DNA from: Gracilaria domingensis
Lineage: Eukaryota; Rhodophyta; Florideophyceae; Gracilariales; Gracilariaceae
Length of the DNA stretch: 64,000 nucleotides
Direction of reading: 5' to 3'
NCBI GenBank assembly: GCA_022539475.1
Contig: VCMS01000054.1
Span: 1-64,000 of the forward strand
The notes below the pieces were generated by a model. It did not search any database. It was not told where the DNA came from and saw only the letters and a program-made list of their open reading frames with translations. The stretch's first letter is position 1, and the number at the start of each line of letters is the position of its first letter. This document shows, piece after piece, positions 41,821 through 51,294 of this stretch. The position numbers and the translations under genes were made by a program.

Positions 41821-43089
41821 ATGGAGGTATATAAGGAAGTCTCCCAAGACGGGTCTGCCGAGAACTGTTCGGAGCCACCAACACCTCCGGTGTCAGTAGC
41901 GAACCTCGTCATCTCGAGCCCTCCCGCGATGTCCAACGCACCGAACGGCCCTCCGTCCTCGACGGCACGCATGCAAGTATCGAACCCGCCATTCCGGTCT
42001 GTTCCTCTCCCGCAGTCGGCGGCTGCCTCCCAGCCGGGTTCTTCCGGACAAGATCACGCTCCAGCTCAGGCTGGTCCCGCGCCCGTGTGGGATTGGTTCA
42101 CCGCCGAGATGCCAGCTACGCTGGGTGGATGGCATACCGCAGGCGCGTTACGCATCCGGGATCCGCACCGGCACAGTTTCCTTTTTGCCCAGGCTCCCTG
42201 GTTTGACGCCGAAGCCGTTCGGGATACAGAGCTCGTCGACTCGTACGCTGTCGACGGTCAACTCCCTGGTGGGCTTCCTGCTGACGTTACCCGTTCATGG
42301 GACTGGATCGCCCGCGTTGCGGTTATACCGAGCTGCCTGTTTGTAGGTCGAAACGAGACGAGACAATTCGCTCGCAATGAGATGGCCCGCATTGGGTACG
42401 CGCGACACTTCCGAGCTCCGAACGAACATCCGGTGCCGGCACAGTACCAGTACGATGTGGCACGTTACCGAACTTTCGGCGAGGTCGGCTACGGCGACCA
42501 TCTAGCCAACGCGTTGGACGAAATTGACCGATATTCGGATACCGTTCAGCCGCAGCAGGAGTTGATCCTGTGGGCGCGGCCGATCCTTCGCGCCGAGTTC
42601 CGGTTCCTTCGCCGTCCTGGACGGTCTCAATTTCATGAAGGCCTCCGCTTCGAGAGGAAATGGCGTTCCCGCTTCGGGGTACTGGTGCCGTACCAGTGCA
42701 CGGAGGTGGAACGCATTGCGCGTCACTCCCATACTGGGCGATACCTGCCGCTGCCGTCATTCTGGCCTGCGGTCGAAGTCCCACGAGGGTGTCACGTAGA
42801 GCTACCGCCCTGCCTAACTTACATAGGCTCGTACTTCATGAATGATCCGCCTCGCGGCCTGGCTCCCGCTCCGACCGGCCCGTGGGCTCAGGATGTAGCA
42901 TCCGCCGTGGGCGGCAGTTCTTCTCTCACTCCGCGAGCGGCGGTCATTCGCGACTTCCTTCGAGGCGTGGGAGTGGCCGTTCCCGATACGGTGACCGACG
43001 AGTCGGAGTTGCAAGCAATAGCGGCACAGCGCTTCTCCGGGGCTCCCGGTAGTGGGGGCACCCCAGGTGCTGGACCGTCCGGCGCGTAA
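41821..43089 (+). CDS. Antisense 422-codon frame inside element A
   Basis: Runs opposite to gag-pol, away from the left LTR, from ATG 41821 to TAA 43087. The N-terminal 75 residues are Ser/Pro-rich and probably disordered. Residues 80-330 look folded, with aromatic-rich segments such as PVWDWFTAEMPATLGGWHT, SWDWIARVAVIPSCLFVGR and GRYLPLPSFWPAVEVPRG. The end is Gly/Ala/Pro-rich. No family recognised; there are no membrane helices and no envelope-like or protease motif. Codon-level order over 1.27 kb, with a shorter and less protein-like opposite strand, argues for a real gene. It sits between the two copies of the polypurine tract. Antisense accessory genes in this position are known in some plant Ty3 elements. 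The nearby LTR could drive it if it acts in both directions. Confidence 0.65.
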   Translation: MEVYKEVSQDGSAENCSEPPTPPVSVANLVISSPPAMSNAPNGPPSSTARMQVSNPPFRSVPLPQSAAASQPGSSGQDHAPAQAGPAPVWDWFTAEMPATLGGWHTAGALRIRDPHRHSFLFAQAPWFDAEAVRDTELVDSYAVDGQLPGGLPADVTRSWDWIARVAVIPSCLFVGRNETRQFARNEMARIGYARHFRAPNEHPVPAQYQYDVARYRTFGEVGYGDHLANALDEIDRYSDTVQPQQELILWARPILRAEFRFLRRPGRSQFHEGLRFERKWRSRFGVLVPYQCTEVERIARHSHTGRYLPLPSFWPAVEVPRGCHVELPPCLTYIGSYFMNDPPRGLAPAPTGPWAQDVASAVGGSSSLTPRAAVIRDFLRGVGVAVPDTVTDESELQAIAAQRFSGAPGSGGTPGAGPSGA

Positions 43090-43214
43090 TTTTCCGGCTC
43101 GAGATCCCTGACGGGCTGCGGTAGTCCGCAATAGACCCCGATGATGAGGGGCGACTCAATAGTTAGAGGTAAACTTCTCCAGCCGTGCTGGCTTGGCTCA
43201 ACTCTTCGTCTTGC

Positions 43215-43229
43215 TCTCCCCCTTCTCAG
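43215..43229 (-). repeat. Second, internal copy of the polypurine tract
   Basis: The same 15 nt as at 41768-41782, and preceded by TTGCTCT, which is also found at the LTR edge next to the first copy. The two copies enclose the antisense frame. Confidence 0.75.
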
Positions 43230-43437
43230 TGGGCAATACCTCGTTTGAGGCTGTTGCGAATGGCCCACAAGAGAGGGGTAACTTTTCCGCACAAGCGGCT
43301 GTAGCGATAAAACTTCTTAGTCTTTCTTCCAGTTTCCTGGCTTCTTCTCCTTCTTCTTAGGCTTCTTTCTTCTTTATCTTCTTCTCCACTGTAAGTGGCT
43401 TCCGCATTTCGCGGCATGTTTGTTCAGCGAAAAGCTG

Positions 43438-43576
43438 TCCGCTTAGAGCGGCCTGGTCCGCCTGAGGCGGCTAAGTGATCTCGAGTTAACTTCAAGTTGC
43501 ATCCGCTTGACGCGGCATATTCTTGCGTAATGCAATACTGTCCGCATGAGGCGGCATATTCCGTCTGGGACGGCTG
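43438..43576. repeat. Array of five small hairpins TCCGC-N5-GCGG
   Basis: Within about 140 bp there are TCCGCttagaGCGGC, TCCGCctgagGCGGC, TCCGCttgacGCGGC, TCCGCatgagGCGGC and TCCGTctgggACGGC. Each is a 5-bp stem with a 5-nt loop, and the last one keeps pairing by compensatory change (CCGT with ACGG). Two copies share the tail ATATTC. The array lies between the antisense frame and the end of the integrase frame. Confidence 0.7.
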
Positions 43577-43598
43577 TGCTCAATAGAGACGTGGGTGG

Positions 43599-46433
43599 TC
43601 AACCCACTTGGGCCTTGTCCAGCGTAGCCGGTATCGGTGTCCGTGTGCGACGGTGGTACTGCAAGACCTTCGAGCGAGGCAAGTGCTCAATGGGCTCGTG
43701 CGTATCCTCTGAAGAGGCGTAGCCGTACCAACGGACTCGATACAGTAGTTCCCCGTCAGGGGCGTAGCCGTGACTTATCAGACGGTCAATGACATACTCC
43801 TCATCGAGGACCTTCCGCGCAGGATGCGGCTTTGTCGATGTATCCTCTCTCGAGGTGTCGTTGTTACCTCTCCCGTCGTGGGCTTCATTGGTTACTTTCG
43901 GCTTCCGTCCTGACGGCAAGACATCCTGTACGCCAGGCGAGAGCCATTTTGACCATGGTGTTTCCATGTCATTCCGGCTTCCAGAGTTCTGGCTTTCCTT
44001 CCCGTATTGTCGGGCTGTTACCGAGCTTCGGTGTTCTCGAATAGCGAGCTTCCGGCGTTCCGGCAAGATCTCCCGAAGTGAGGGTGAACGGTCCGCAATG
44101 CGGTGTGCCAGCGAGTGGTGCCGTGGCACGTGCCGAGGCGACGCCTTGCCAAGCATTGCTGGCGGTGGGGCCTGCGCCGTTGCACGGCTGTGCGTTGCCG
44201 ATTCAAATTCGGAATTTCCGTTTCCGGCGGCCGCAAGCCTTACAGCGGGCACGTGCCCGGCTCGTGTGTTGTCACCCTCCACTGGAGGCGGATCGCCGGC
44301 GAAGCCAGACACTTGGCGCAGCGTGCGCGCGTGTGCAGCGTTGGGCTGCTGCCCACCTACTGTGGCATGTCGGCCTGCTGTTGCGGCGGTTGCCTCCGTG
44401 TTTTCAACGGCTTCATCACTCGATGCTTCAATAAAATCTCCCGAAATCGGGTCTGCCGTAACAACACGGTCTTTCTGGACAGGCTTCTTTTCCGGTCTTC
44501 CGGCTTCTTTTGACGCGAGTGCGCTGCCGCTGCCGGGCTCCGACTGCGGCGGGCATGTACTTTCCGCATTCGACGTGGCTGCTGCGGTTGTTACCACCCT
44601 CTTTTCCGGCGTACCGGTCTCACGCTGCACAGCTGGGGCAGGCTCTTGTCCTTCCGTCTGTGACGGCCGTACAGTGCTATCCGCGGGCGAAGCGGCGACT
44701 TCTGCAGCAGCTACATCCTGGTGTTCTTCCGGTTCTCCGGCTTCGTGCTCCACCGAAGTGGTGCGTTCCTCTTTAGGCTTCCGCGAAAACTGCGCGTTTC
44801 TCGCTTCTTTCCGAATCTTCGGCTGTACGTCGCGCGTCCGCGTGCTTTCACCACGACTTGCGTGCGGCCCGGAGGCCTGCAAAGGCACTTCCGTCGACGA
44901 CGGCGACAACGAAATCGAGCGACTTACCTCCTCCTCCCCCTCCTCAGTTGGAGCGTCGGGGGTGGTGGTGAGTATCCCCTGAGGGGCCAGTATCCGCGTG
45001 TGGACATGTGCGGCGTTCGAGACTGGCGGGTTAGCTTCCGGCTTTGCCGGCAAATCAGCAAGTCCGCGGCTAGGATGCGGCAGGACTGACAACGAAGCGC
45101 GCTCTCCCGCTGTCGCGGCTTGGTCCACAGTAGGCGTAGCGCTGTCCGGCGTTTCCGGTTGCTTTTCCTGACGAACAGGCTGTGGCGCAGGCGTTACGCG
45201 ATCGCGCGAAAAACGCTCGTGTTCACCCTCAATATCGAGGACAACCGTTGTATCGGTGATAGAAATAACCCTGTAGGGGCCGTCCGCGATAGGAGAGAGC
45301 TTATGCCTCTTCTCCTTTTCCGGGTTATAGTATTCCTTCCGTAGGAAGGCGTAGTTACCTTCCCTGATCTGAGGGGCATCCCTGCGCATTCGTGCGTCGA
45401 AATTCCGCTTGTACGCGGCTTGTGCCTTATCGATGTTTTGCCTAACTGTAGGAATGATGTTCTTAAGCCAGGCCTTCCAGGCGTCCCTGTGTAGACGAGG
45501 CGAGGGGAACTTATCCAAAGTTGGCTGTGGCTCGATAGCCACCGAAGGTGGAACGCGTGATAGCACAAGCTCGAACGGCGAGATCTGAGTAGTGCGATGA
45601 ACCTGCGTATTGTAGGCATATGTCACCGCATCGGTGTATTGATCCCACTCCGACGGATGTTCGGCAACGAATGTCCGTAATGCATTGAGCATTGTGCGGT
45701 TAAAACGTTCAACCTGCCCATTACTCTGGGGGTGGTATGTTGTCGTAAACCAGTTTTGGATCCGCAAGATGCGGCAAACGTCCTGAAAGAACTTAGCCGT
45801 AAATTGCGGTCCATTGTCCGATAACAGGTCAATCGGCGGTCCGTAGACAAAAACCCAGTGTGTAACGAAAGCTTGGGCGACCGCACTGGCGGTAACCTTC
45901 GTCAAAGGCACAGTCCGTACCAGTTTAGAAAAACGGTCGGTGATCACAAGTAGAAACCGGTTTCCCCGGCGAGTGCGGATAAACTCGCCGAGCAAGTCAA
46001 TTGCCACGAATTCAAGTGGAGCCCTAGCAGGGAAGAGTACCAACTTCTTGGAGTACTTCCGCAGTTTGACGCGGTTCTTCGCGCAGTCAGAACATCCACG
46101 AACAGTGGCATACGCGTCGAAAGCCATTGCTGGCCAGTTAAAGTCCTTCCGTAAGGTGTAGTACAACTTCCTGCCACCAGGGTGGGCTGACAACTTCGCG
46201 TAGTGCGACAAATGCAGTACTCGTGACTGAAGTGAGTGCGGAACCACAATCTGTGGCCTGTTTCCGACGGTTCGGATTAGAAATCCTTGGTCGTTCTCGA
46301 CGAAAGGCAACTGTGCTCCACCGTTTAGGCGACTACGAATCTCCGTACAAAAACGGTCGGTGTGCTGCTCCCGGATGAGTTCCTCCGGCTTGATCGGTAC
46401 GGAAGAGCCCGGTTCGGGTTGCGTGTCAGACAC
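43599..46433 (-). CDS. Element A integrase with C-terminal chromodomain
   Basis: A 944-codon frame. The integrase zinc region reads HLSHYAKLSAHPGGRKLYYT with GCSDCAKNR (HHCC). The catalytic core has LEFVAIDLLGEF, ITDRFSKLVRTVPLTKV, LLSDNGPQFTAKFFQDVC and TTYHPQSNGQVERFNRT (D, D, E). A long Pro/Glu/Thr-rich linker of about 400 residues carries three imperfect ~40-residue repeats with cores AGEPEEHQD, TGTPEKRVV and AGRPEKKPV. Near the end is a chromodomain (EYVIDRLISHGY, LYRVRWYGY, TWEP-like THEPIEHL), which in chromoviruses guides insertion to modified chromatin. Confidence 0.88.
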   Translation of the reverse strand: MSDTQPEPGSSVPIKPEELIREQHTDRFCTEIRSRLNGGAQLPFVENDQGFLIRTVGNRPQIVVPHSLQSRVLHLSHYAKLSAHPGGRKLYYTLRKDFNWPAMAFDAYATVRGCSDCAKNRVKLRKYSKKLVLFPARAPLEFVAIDLLGEFIRTRRGNRFLLVITDRFSKLVRTVPLTKVTASAVAQAFVTHWVFVYGPPIDLLSDNGPQFTAKFFQDVCRILRIQNWFTTTYHPQSNGQVERFNRTMLNALRTFVAEHPSEWDQYTDAVTYAYNTQVHRTTQISPFELVLSRVPPSVAIEPQPTLDKFPSPRLHRDAWKAWLKNIIPTVRQNIDKAQAAYKRNFDARMRRDAPQIREGNYAFLRKEYYNPEKEKRHKLSPIADGPYRVISITDTTVVLDIEGEHERFSRDRVTPAPQPVRQEKQPETPDSATPTVDQAATAGERASLSVLPHPSRGLADLPAKPEANPPVSNAAHVHTRILAPQGILTTTPDAPTEEGEEEVSRSISLSPSSTEVPLQASGPHASRGESTRTRDVQPKIRKEARNAQFSRKPKEERTTSVEHEAGEPEEHQDVAAAEVAASPADSTVRPSQTEGQEPAPAVQRETGTPEKRVVTTAAATSNAESTCPPQSEPGSGSALASKEAGRPEKKPVQKDRVVTADPISGDFIEASSDEAVENTEATAATAGRHATVGGQQPNAAHARTLRQVSGFAGDPPPVEGDNTRAGHVPAVRLAAAGNGNSEFESATHSRATAQAPPPAMLGKASPRHVPRHHSLAHRIADRSPSLREILPERRKLAIREHRSSVTARQYGKESQNSGSRNDMETPWSKWLSPGVQDVLPSGRKPKVTNEAHDGRGNNDTSREDTSTKPHPARKVLDEEYVIDRLISHGYAPDGELLYRVRWYGYASSEDTHEPIEHLPRSKVLQYHRRTRTPIPATLDKAQVG

Positions 46434-46457
46434 GGCTAAAACAGCATCGTAGATGTC

Positions 46458-49004
46458 CTATCCTTCCGATTCTTCATCGGCATCGCTCGAGCCGTCTTCC
46501 ACGAGGAAGCACGGTATCTCCAGATCATCGACTGGCGCAGCTTCAGCCGCTGTTTCCAAGCGGGACAGTGCATCAGCCTGAGTGTTCAGGAGTCCTTTCT
46601 TGTAACGGATTTCGAAGTCGAATTCCGACAAGCGAAGTCTCCACCGCATCAAGCGGCCAGATGGCTCTGCTATAGAGAGTAGCCAGCGTAATGCCGAATG
46701 ATCGGTATGGACAATGAAGCGGGTCCCCATAAGATAGGGCCGCAGTGTCTGTAACGCCCAGACAACTGCCAAGCACTCCTTCTCGGATACCGAGTAATTC
46801 CTCTCGTGAACGTTGAGGCTCCTTGACCAATACCCAATTGGCAATCGCTCGCCATCATTGGTGGTCTGGAATAGGGCACAGCCGACTTGGTAGTCGCTCG
46901 CATCCGTATCTACTGCATATGGCAAACCAGCCCTAGGCAGGGATAAAACAGGTGGCGATGTCACCGCGTCCACGAGCGACGAGAAAGCCGCGACCTTGCG
47001 GTTGTCGAATTCTTCCAGATCGACTGGCTGGCCTTTGCGAAGAAGCTCGTTCAGAGGTGCAGCGATATCCGCAAAGTTCGGAATGAAGCGGCGATACACA
47101 TTGCACAAGCTGAGAAAAGATCGGAGTTCCGTCTGCGTCCTCGGATGCTTAGCCTCTTTGAGGGATTTCACGCGTACTTCGTCAATCGAAAGCCGTCCCG
47201 GACGGATAACATGGCCGAGATACCTGACGGTTTCGGTAAAGAACTCACACTTCTTGAGCTTGAGCGTAATGCCTGCATCGCGTAGGACTCGCATCACATC
47301 CCGTACGTGGGTCAAGTGCTCATCCAGGTTGCTGGAGTAGACAATGATGTCATCCAGGTATACCAGGCAAGTCTTCCACTTAAAGCGGGCTAGCAAAATA
47401 TCCACAGCTCGTTGAAAAGTGGCTGGCGCGTTCGTTAACCCAAAGGGCATCCGATTGAATCGGTACAATCCTTCATGACAAACGAAGGCTGTCTTGTCAC
47501 GATCCTCAGCCCTCACGGGAACTTGCCAATAGCCCCAATTCGCGTCTAGGGTTGTGAACACTTTCGCGTCGCCCAATGAATCGATGCATTCATCCATTCG
47601 TGGGATAGGATACACATCCTTGACCGTAGCCGCGTTTAGCTTGCGGTAATCGATGCAAAATCGCCAAGACCCATCAGCTTTGGGCGCGAGCACCACCGGC
47701 GATGCCCAAGGTGACTGAGCCGGCTCGATAACTCCAGCGCGGAGCATCTTCTCAACTTGAGCTTTCTCCTCCTGCCGAGCTGTCGGTCCTGCCCTGTAAG
47801 GGTGCTGTGAAATGGGCCGAGTATTCGGTAGCAAATCAATCCGATGTTCGGTAATACCAATCTTACCCAGTGTGCCATCCCACATGGGCGTGAACTCCTC
47901 AAGCATGTGCCGCAATTTATCGCGGTGAGTCTCTGGGACATGTTCAAGATCCAGAGACTCCAGTTCCTGTACTGCCTTATCCTTCGTGTCAGCAGCACTC
48001 AGGTCCGTATCATTACTGTCCGACGAGGTCGGCATTGCCTCCTTCGACAGGCTGCGGTTATTTGCATCCGACGAAGTCGGCGTAGCATCTTCCGACGAAC
48101 TGTTCGGTCCAGTCGTTTCGGAATTGTTCCGTTCCGCCTCCCCCTCCTCAGCTTCGAGGATTCCGAGAACCTCGGCAATAGAAACCTTAGTAGGCACTAT
48201 AGCCGCAGGGTGCGGAAGCAACGAACCAATAACTTGGCTCCTAACCAACCGTTGAGGAAAACGGCTGAAGTTCGCAACCAGCACCTGAAAAGGCTTCTCG
48301 GGTTCGACGAAAACAATCCCATTAGCGAGGGCAAGCTGATGCTTCTCCTGTAACGCAGGCAACGGTTGTACCGTTTGTAAGCCACATTGTGGGGACGTCA
48401 CAGTAACCCAGACCTGTGATTCAGGCGGGATGGAAATAGAGCGAGCTACTCGGAGCTTTGTAGACTTCCGTTCATCGACGGTGGGCTCCTGCGCAGCAGG
48501 CAATGGCACTTGCTTCTTCAGAGCCCTTCTAAGGGGACGCCGAACGATCGGTACAGTAGTCCCATCTTCCATCTCGATGGTTCGCTTCCGCGGTCGAATT
48601 GCATCGACGAAGCGGTCACAGAAGTCGCAGCCGAGGATAACCGGCGCAGCGAGTTGCTTGCAAACCAAGAAATCGAGCTTCGCCACGTAGCGGCCAAGCC
48701 TGACGAGCAGGTCTATTACTCCCACAGTCGAAAGTGGCCGATTGTTCGCATCCGCTATATCAATCTGCGGCGCCGCACGAACGCGAGAACGCAAGTGCGG
48801 CGGAATCATAGACTCAACCAAAAAGTTTGGCCCAGCTCCTGTATCGAGCACGGACAACTGCCGAACCATGTACTGGTCGGAAACACCTAGGTCGGCGTAA
48901 ACTTTGTAGTTACGTTTTGCCATGACCAGGACTCTATCCGGGAACCGGCTGTTCTTAGACCGTATCCACGGGCGACGCAAGACACCAAGGTGCTCGGAGT
49001 CCAC
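46458..49004 (-). CDS. Element A protease-reverse transcriptase-RNase H frame
   Basis: An 848-codon frame. The protease motif VLDTGAGPNFLVES lies near residue 52. Reverse transcriptase shows RPISQHPYRAGPTARQEEK, GSWRFCIDYRKLNAATVKD, YRFNRMPFGLTNAPATFQRA and the catalytic LVYLDDIIVYS. RNase H shows YAVDTDASDYQVGCALFQ and NYSVSEKECLAVVWALQ. The order PR-RT-RH followed by a separate integrase frame fits Ty3/gypsy. The family commonly joins its frames by read-through or frameshifting during translation or by proteolysis. Confidence 0.92.
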   Translation of the reverse strand: MDSEHLGVLRRPWIRSKNSRFPDRVLVMAKRNYKVYADLGVSDQYMVRQLSVLDTGAGPNFLVESMIPPHLRSRVRAAPQIDIADANNRPLSTVGVIDLLVRLGRYVAKLDFLVCKQLAAPVILGCDFCDRFVDAIRPRKRTIEMEDGTTVPIVRRPLRRALKKQVPLPAAQEPTVDERKSTKLRVARSISIPPESQVWVTVTSPQCGLQTVQPLPALQEKHQLALANGIVFVEPEKPFQVLVANFSRFPQRLVRSQVIGSLLPHPAAIVPTKVSIAEVLGILEAEEGEAERNNSETTGPNSSSEDATPTSSDANNRSLSKEAMPTSSDSNDTDLSAADTKDKAVQELESLDLEHVPETHRDKLRHMLEEFTPMWDGTLGKIGITEHRIDLLPNTRPISQHPYRAGPTARQEEKAQVEKMLRAGVIEPAQSPWASPVVLAPKADGSWRFCIDYRKLNAATVKDVYPIPRMDECIDSLGDAKVFTTLDANWGYWQVPVRAEDRDKTAFVCHEGLYRFNRMPFGLTNAPATFQRAVDILLARFKWKTCLVYLDDIIVYSSNLDEHLTHVRDVMRVLRDAGITLKLKKCEFFTETVRYLGHVIRPGRLSIDEVRVKSLKEAKHPRTQTELRSFLSLCNVYRRFIPNFADIAAPLNELLRKGQPVDLEEFDNRKVAAFSSLVDAVTSPPVLSLPRAGLPYAVDTDASDYQVGCALFQTTNDGERLPIGYWSRSLNVHERNYSVSEKECLAVVWALQTLRPYLMGTRFIVHTDHSALRWLLSIAEPSGRLMRWRLRLSEFDFEIRYKKGLLNTQADALSRLETAAEAAPVDDLEIPCFLVEDGSSDADEESEG

Positions 49005-49120
49005 GTCTGTAGTGGCCAGTTTCCTCGAAAGGATTGTGACCGGGGAGCGAGGCTTCTCAGCCTCAGACGCACTAAACCCCGTCGCTGGGGGCGCCTCTCC
49101 ATTGCTGGAGGCTCCCTTGC

Positions 49121-51130
49121 TCAGTTTTTCTGAGCGTCGCCGCCAATCTGCGGAGGTTGCGATTCCGCAGGGGCGGCTACAGTTCCACCATTCGATGGCA
49201 CTGTTTCCTGGTTCCCAGGCTGAGTCTCCGCCTTCGCACGAAGGTACGATTTGTCGGGAACACGTTCCCGCTCGGCGGGCGTCAACGACTCATACTGAGG
49301 CACTATCTTCGCCATATCCCGTATGGGCATTAAGCAATTCGGAGCGATGTGCCCTGGCCTGTAACAGGTATGACAAATAAGGTGACGAAGAAGATCCGCG
49401 TTGGGCGGCCGGTGCTCCTGTCGAGGAGGATACGGGTCCCTCCATCCAGGGCGTTGGCTTCGATATCCGCCAGAATGCGGCACGGGCAATGCCGGGACTT
49501 GACGTCCGGCGTACAGAGCGGGGTCTGCATCCACTGTAGTCTGCTCCGTCGTCGACAGCAATTCCGAACTCGGCATTGAACCGTCGTCCTGTAACAGGTG
49601 TAGGTTATCATAACCCCCTTGAACAGAACCTCGCGAGTGAGGCAGTGAGGAGTCTCGGCCTTCTACATGAAGGAGTCGGCGCGTGCGCGTCTTGGTACCA
49701 GCGCGTGCTCGAGCTGCATCTCCCTCCGCTTGGGCAAATTGAACGAGTTCCAGATAGGTAATCCGGCGTTTGTTCTCCCGATAATGGGCTACCAACGTCC
49801 GAATTGATCGGTCCAGTCCATCAACAAACATCGTACACCGCTCGGCTGCGGAGAACACGTTGCCACATCTGTGGAAAGCCTTATTGAGGCGGGTCGAATA
49901 AACGGTTTCCGACTCTTCGGCTCCTTGCCTCGTGTCTCGTAGCGCGAGTATAGCACCTTGTATCGCATTGACTGTCGCGTAAGAGCGCAGGAGATATTGT
50001 ACCGCTTCCGGCCAGCACGTAACTCCTCCTTCGGAGGCGCGAGACGACCCACGAACCGAATTGAATTGATCTTCGGCTACACCCGTCAAAAAGTACGGCA
50101 GCGCGATGTAGGCCTGTGCCTCACTCATCCGAAGTACATCGGCTTCCGCTACGAAGCGGCTAAGAAAATCCAAGACAAGATTTGGATCTTCCCCAGAGAA
50201 CTTGTGGGGCTTTAGCGTGAGCTCCATTTGTCGGAGATGATTTCGCACTTTGCCAGTCCCACGTGGGGTCCTCTGTGGTGTCGTGTCATCAAGCCGATAA
50301 TATCGGTAAGATAGTAGCTTCCGATACAGTAAGTTTGTCGGCTTCAACTCCTTCAATCCGAGGTGTCTCCGTCCTTTCGTACGGCCTCGTGCAACGCCAG
50401 AAGTGGCTTCAGTAGCCCGCGAACGGGATGCACGATAGCGAGAGCGCTCTTCCGCGCTGTCCGAAGAGTCGGTAGACGATCCCTTTTTGGGGCCCTCCTC
50501 ATCAGAAGAGGATGAAGAAGACGAGTCAGACTCAACCTTGACCTTCTTCTTTGCCGGACGATCCCGGGAACTGCGCGAGTGCTGAGAACCCTCAGAAACC
50601 GGGGCTCCCGGCGCAACAGCATCAGCTACGATGATTTGCTCGACCGTCTCCAGACGGGTAGCCAGGCGGTCCAGGCGTGCGGCAGCCTGCTCGTGCAGAC
50701 CAGCCGACACCTGTCGGTGTTCCATAATCTGGTTGACATCAGACCGTAAAACACGGACGTCGCTCGAAACATTCCGGACACCGGCTTCATCGAGCCGTTG
50801 CCGGAGTTTCGTAATATCCCAGATGAGGCCCACTTGGGAGTTCTGCAGGATGCGAACCTGAGCCTCTAATTCACGGAGGGTATACTCGTCGGACCGCGAC
50901 GACATAACGTCAACCGCTGCGGCGGCATCAGCCGCAGGTGCGGTTTCAGTTGGCCCACGAGTGGATGGGGTCCCGTTATCAGAACGGCGGCCCCGGGAAG
51001 CCGGTTTCGGGTCGCCATTGCCTGGGACCTCCAGTGCGTCCTTCGGCAACGGAGGCAAACTTGCCGGCAAGCCGGACGAACCGGGCACAGAAGCGGCACG
51101 TGGCGCGCCACTCCTGCGACGGGACGACAT
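49121..51130 (-). CDS. Element A gag
   Basis: A 669-codon frame starting at ATG 51130. It has a Ser/Arg/Pro-rich N-terminus, a coiled-coil segment (about residues 85-165), a Ser/Asp-rich basic stretch, and a capsid-like region (MELTLKPHKFSGEDPNLVLD, YFLTGVAEDQFNSVR, RLNKAFHRCGNVFSAAERCT). A CCHC zinc knuckle, CHTCYRPGHIAPNC, lies near the C-terminus. It packages the element RNA into the particle. Confidence 0.88.
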   Translation of the reverse strand: MSSRRRSGAPRAASVPGSSGLPASLPPLPKDALEVPGNGDPKPASRGRRSDNGTPSTRGPTETAPAADAAAAVDVMSSRSDEYTLRELEAQVRILQNSQVGLIWDITKLRQRLDEAGVRNVSSDVRVLRSDVNQIMEHRQVSAGLHEQAAARLDRLATRLETVEQIIVADAVAPGAPVSEGSQHSRSSRDRPAKKKVKVESDSSSSSSSDEEGPKKGSSTDSSDSAEERSRYRASRSRATEATSGVARGRTKGRRHLGLKELKPTNLLYRKLLSYRYYRLDDTTPQRTPRGTGKVRNHLRQMELTLKPHKFSGEDPNLVLDFLSRFVAEADVLRMSEAQAYIALPYFLTGVAEDQFNSVRGSSRASEGGVTCWPEAVQYLLRSYATVNAIQGAILALRDTRQGAEESETVYSTRLNKAFHRCGNVFSAAERCTMFVDGLDRSIRTLVAHYRENKRRITYLELVQFAQAEGDAARARAGTKTRTRRLLHVEGRDSSLPHSRGSVQGGYDNLHLLQDDGSMPSSELLSTTEQTTVDADPALYAGRQVPALPVPHSGGYRSQRPGWRDPYPPRQEHRPPNADLLRHLICHTCYRPGHIAPNCLMPIRDMAKIVPQYESLTPAERERVPDKSYLRAKAETQPGNQETVPSNGGTVAAPAESQPPQIGGDAQKN

Positions 51131-51275
51131 CGTTCACCGACACAGTCGGCCAATGGGCAACCAAAACAACTTCCGAAAACGGACAATGAGAGAACCGTAA
51201 GAACGGATATTCCCAACTATCTGGGCTCCAAACAAACGAACCAACTCCAACGAACGTTGCCCAATTAAGCCGATT

Positions 51276-51291
51276 CTAAGTCGGGAGACCA
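51276..51291 (-). other. Primer-binding-like site of element A
   Basis: Three nt inside the 5' LTR the minus strand reads TGGTCTCCCGACTTAG; TGG matches the CCA end of a tRNA. The particular tRNA was not identified. The same sequence, with one change, adjoins the LTR of element B. Confidence 0.6.
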
Positions 51292-51294
51292 GTT

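Noticed and set aside
43789-44982. 397-codon plus-strand frame opposite the integrase linker
   Set aside because: It lies exactly antisense to the repetitive Pro/Glu-rich linker of the integrase frame and has a Ser/Ala/Cys composition expected from its complement. Unlike the frame at 41821-43089 it overlaps a strong coding frame.
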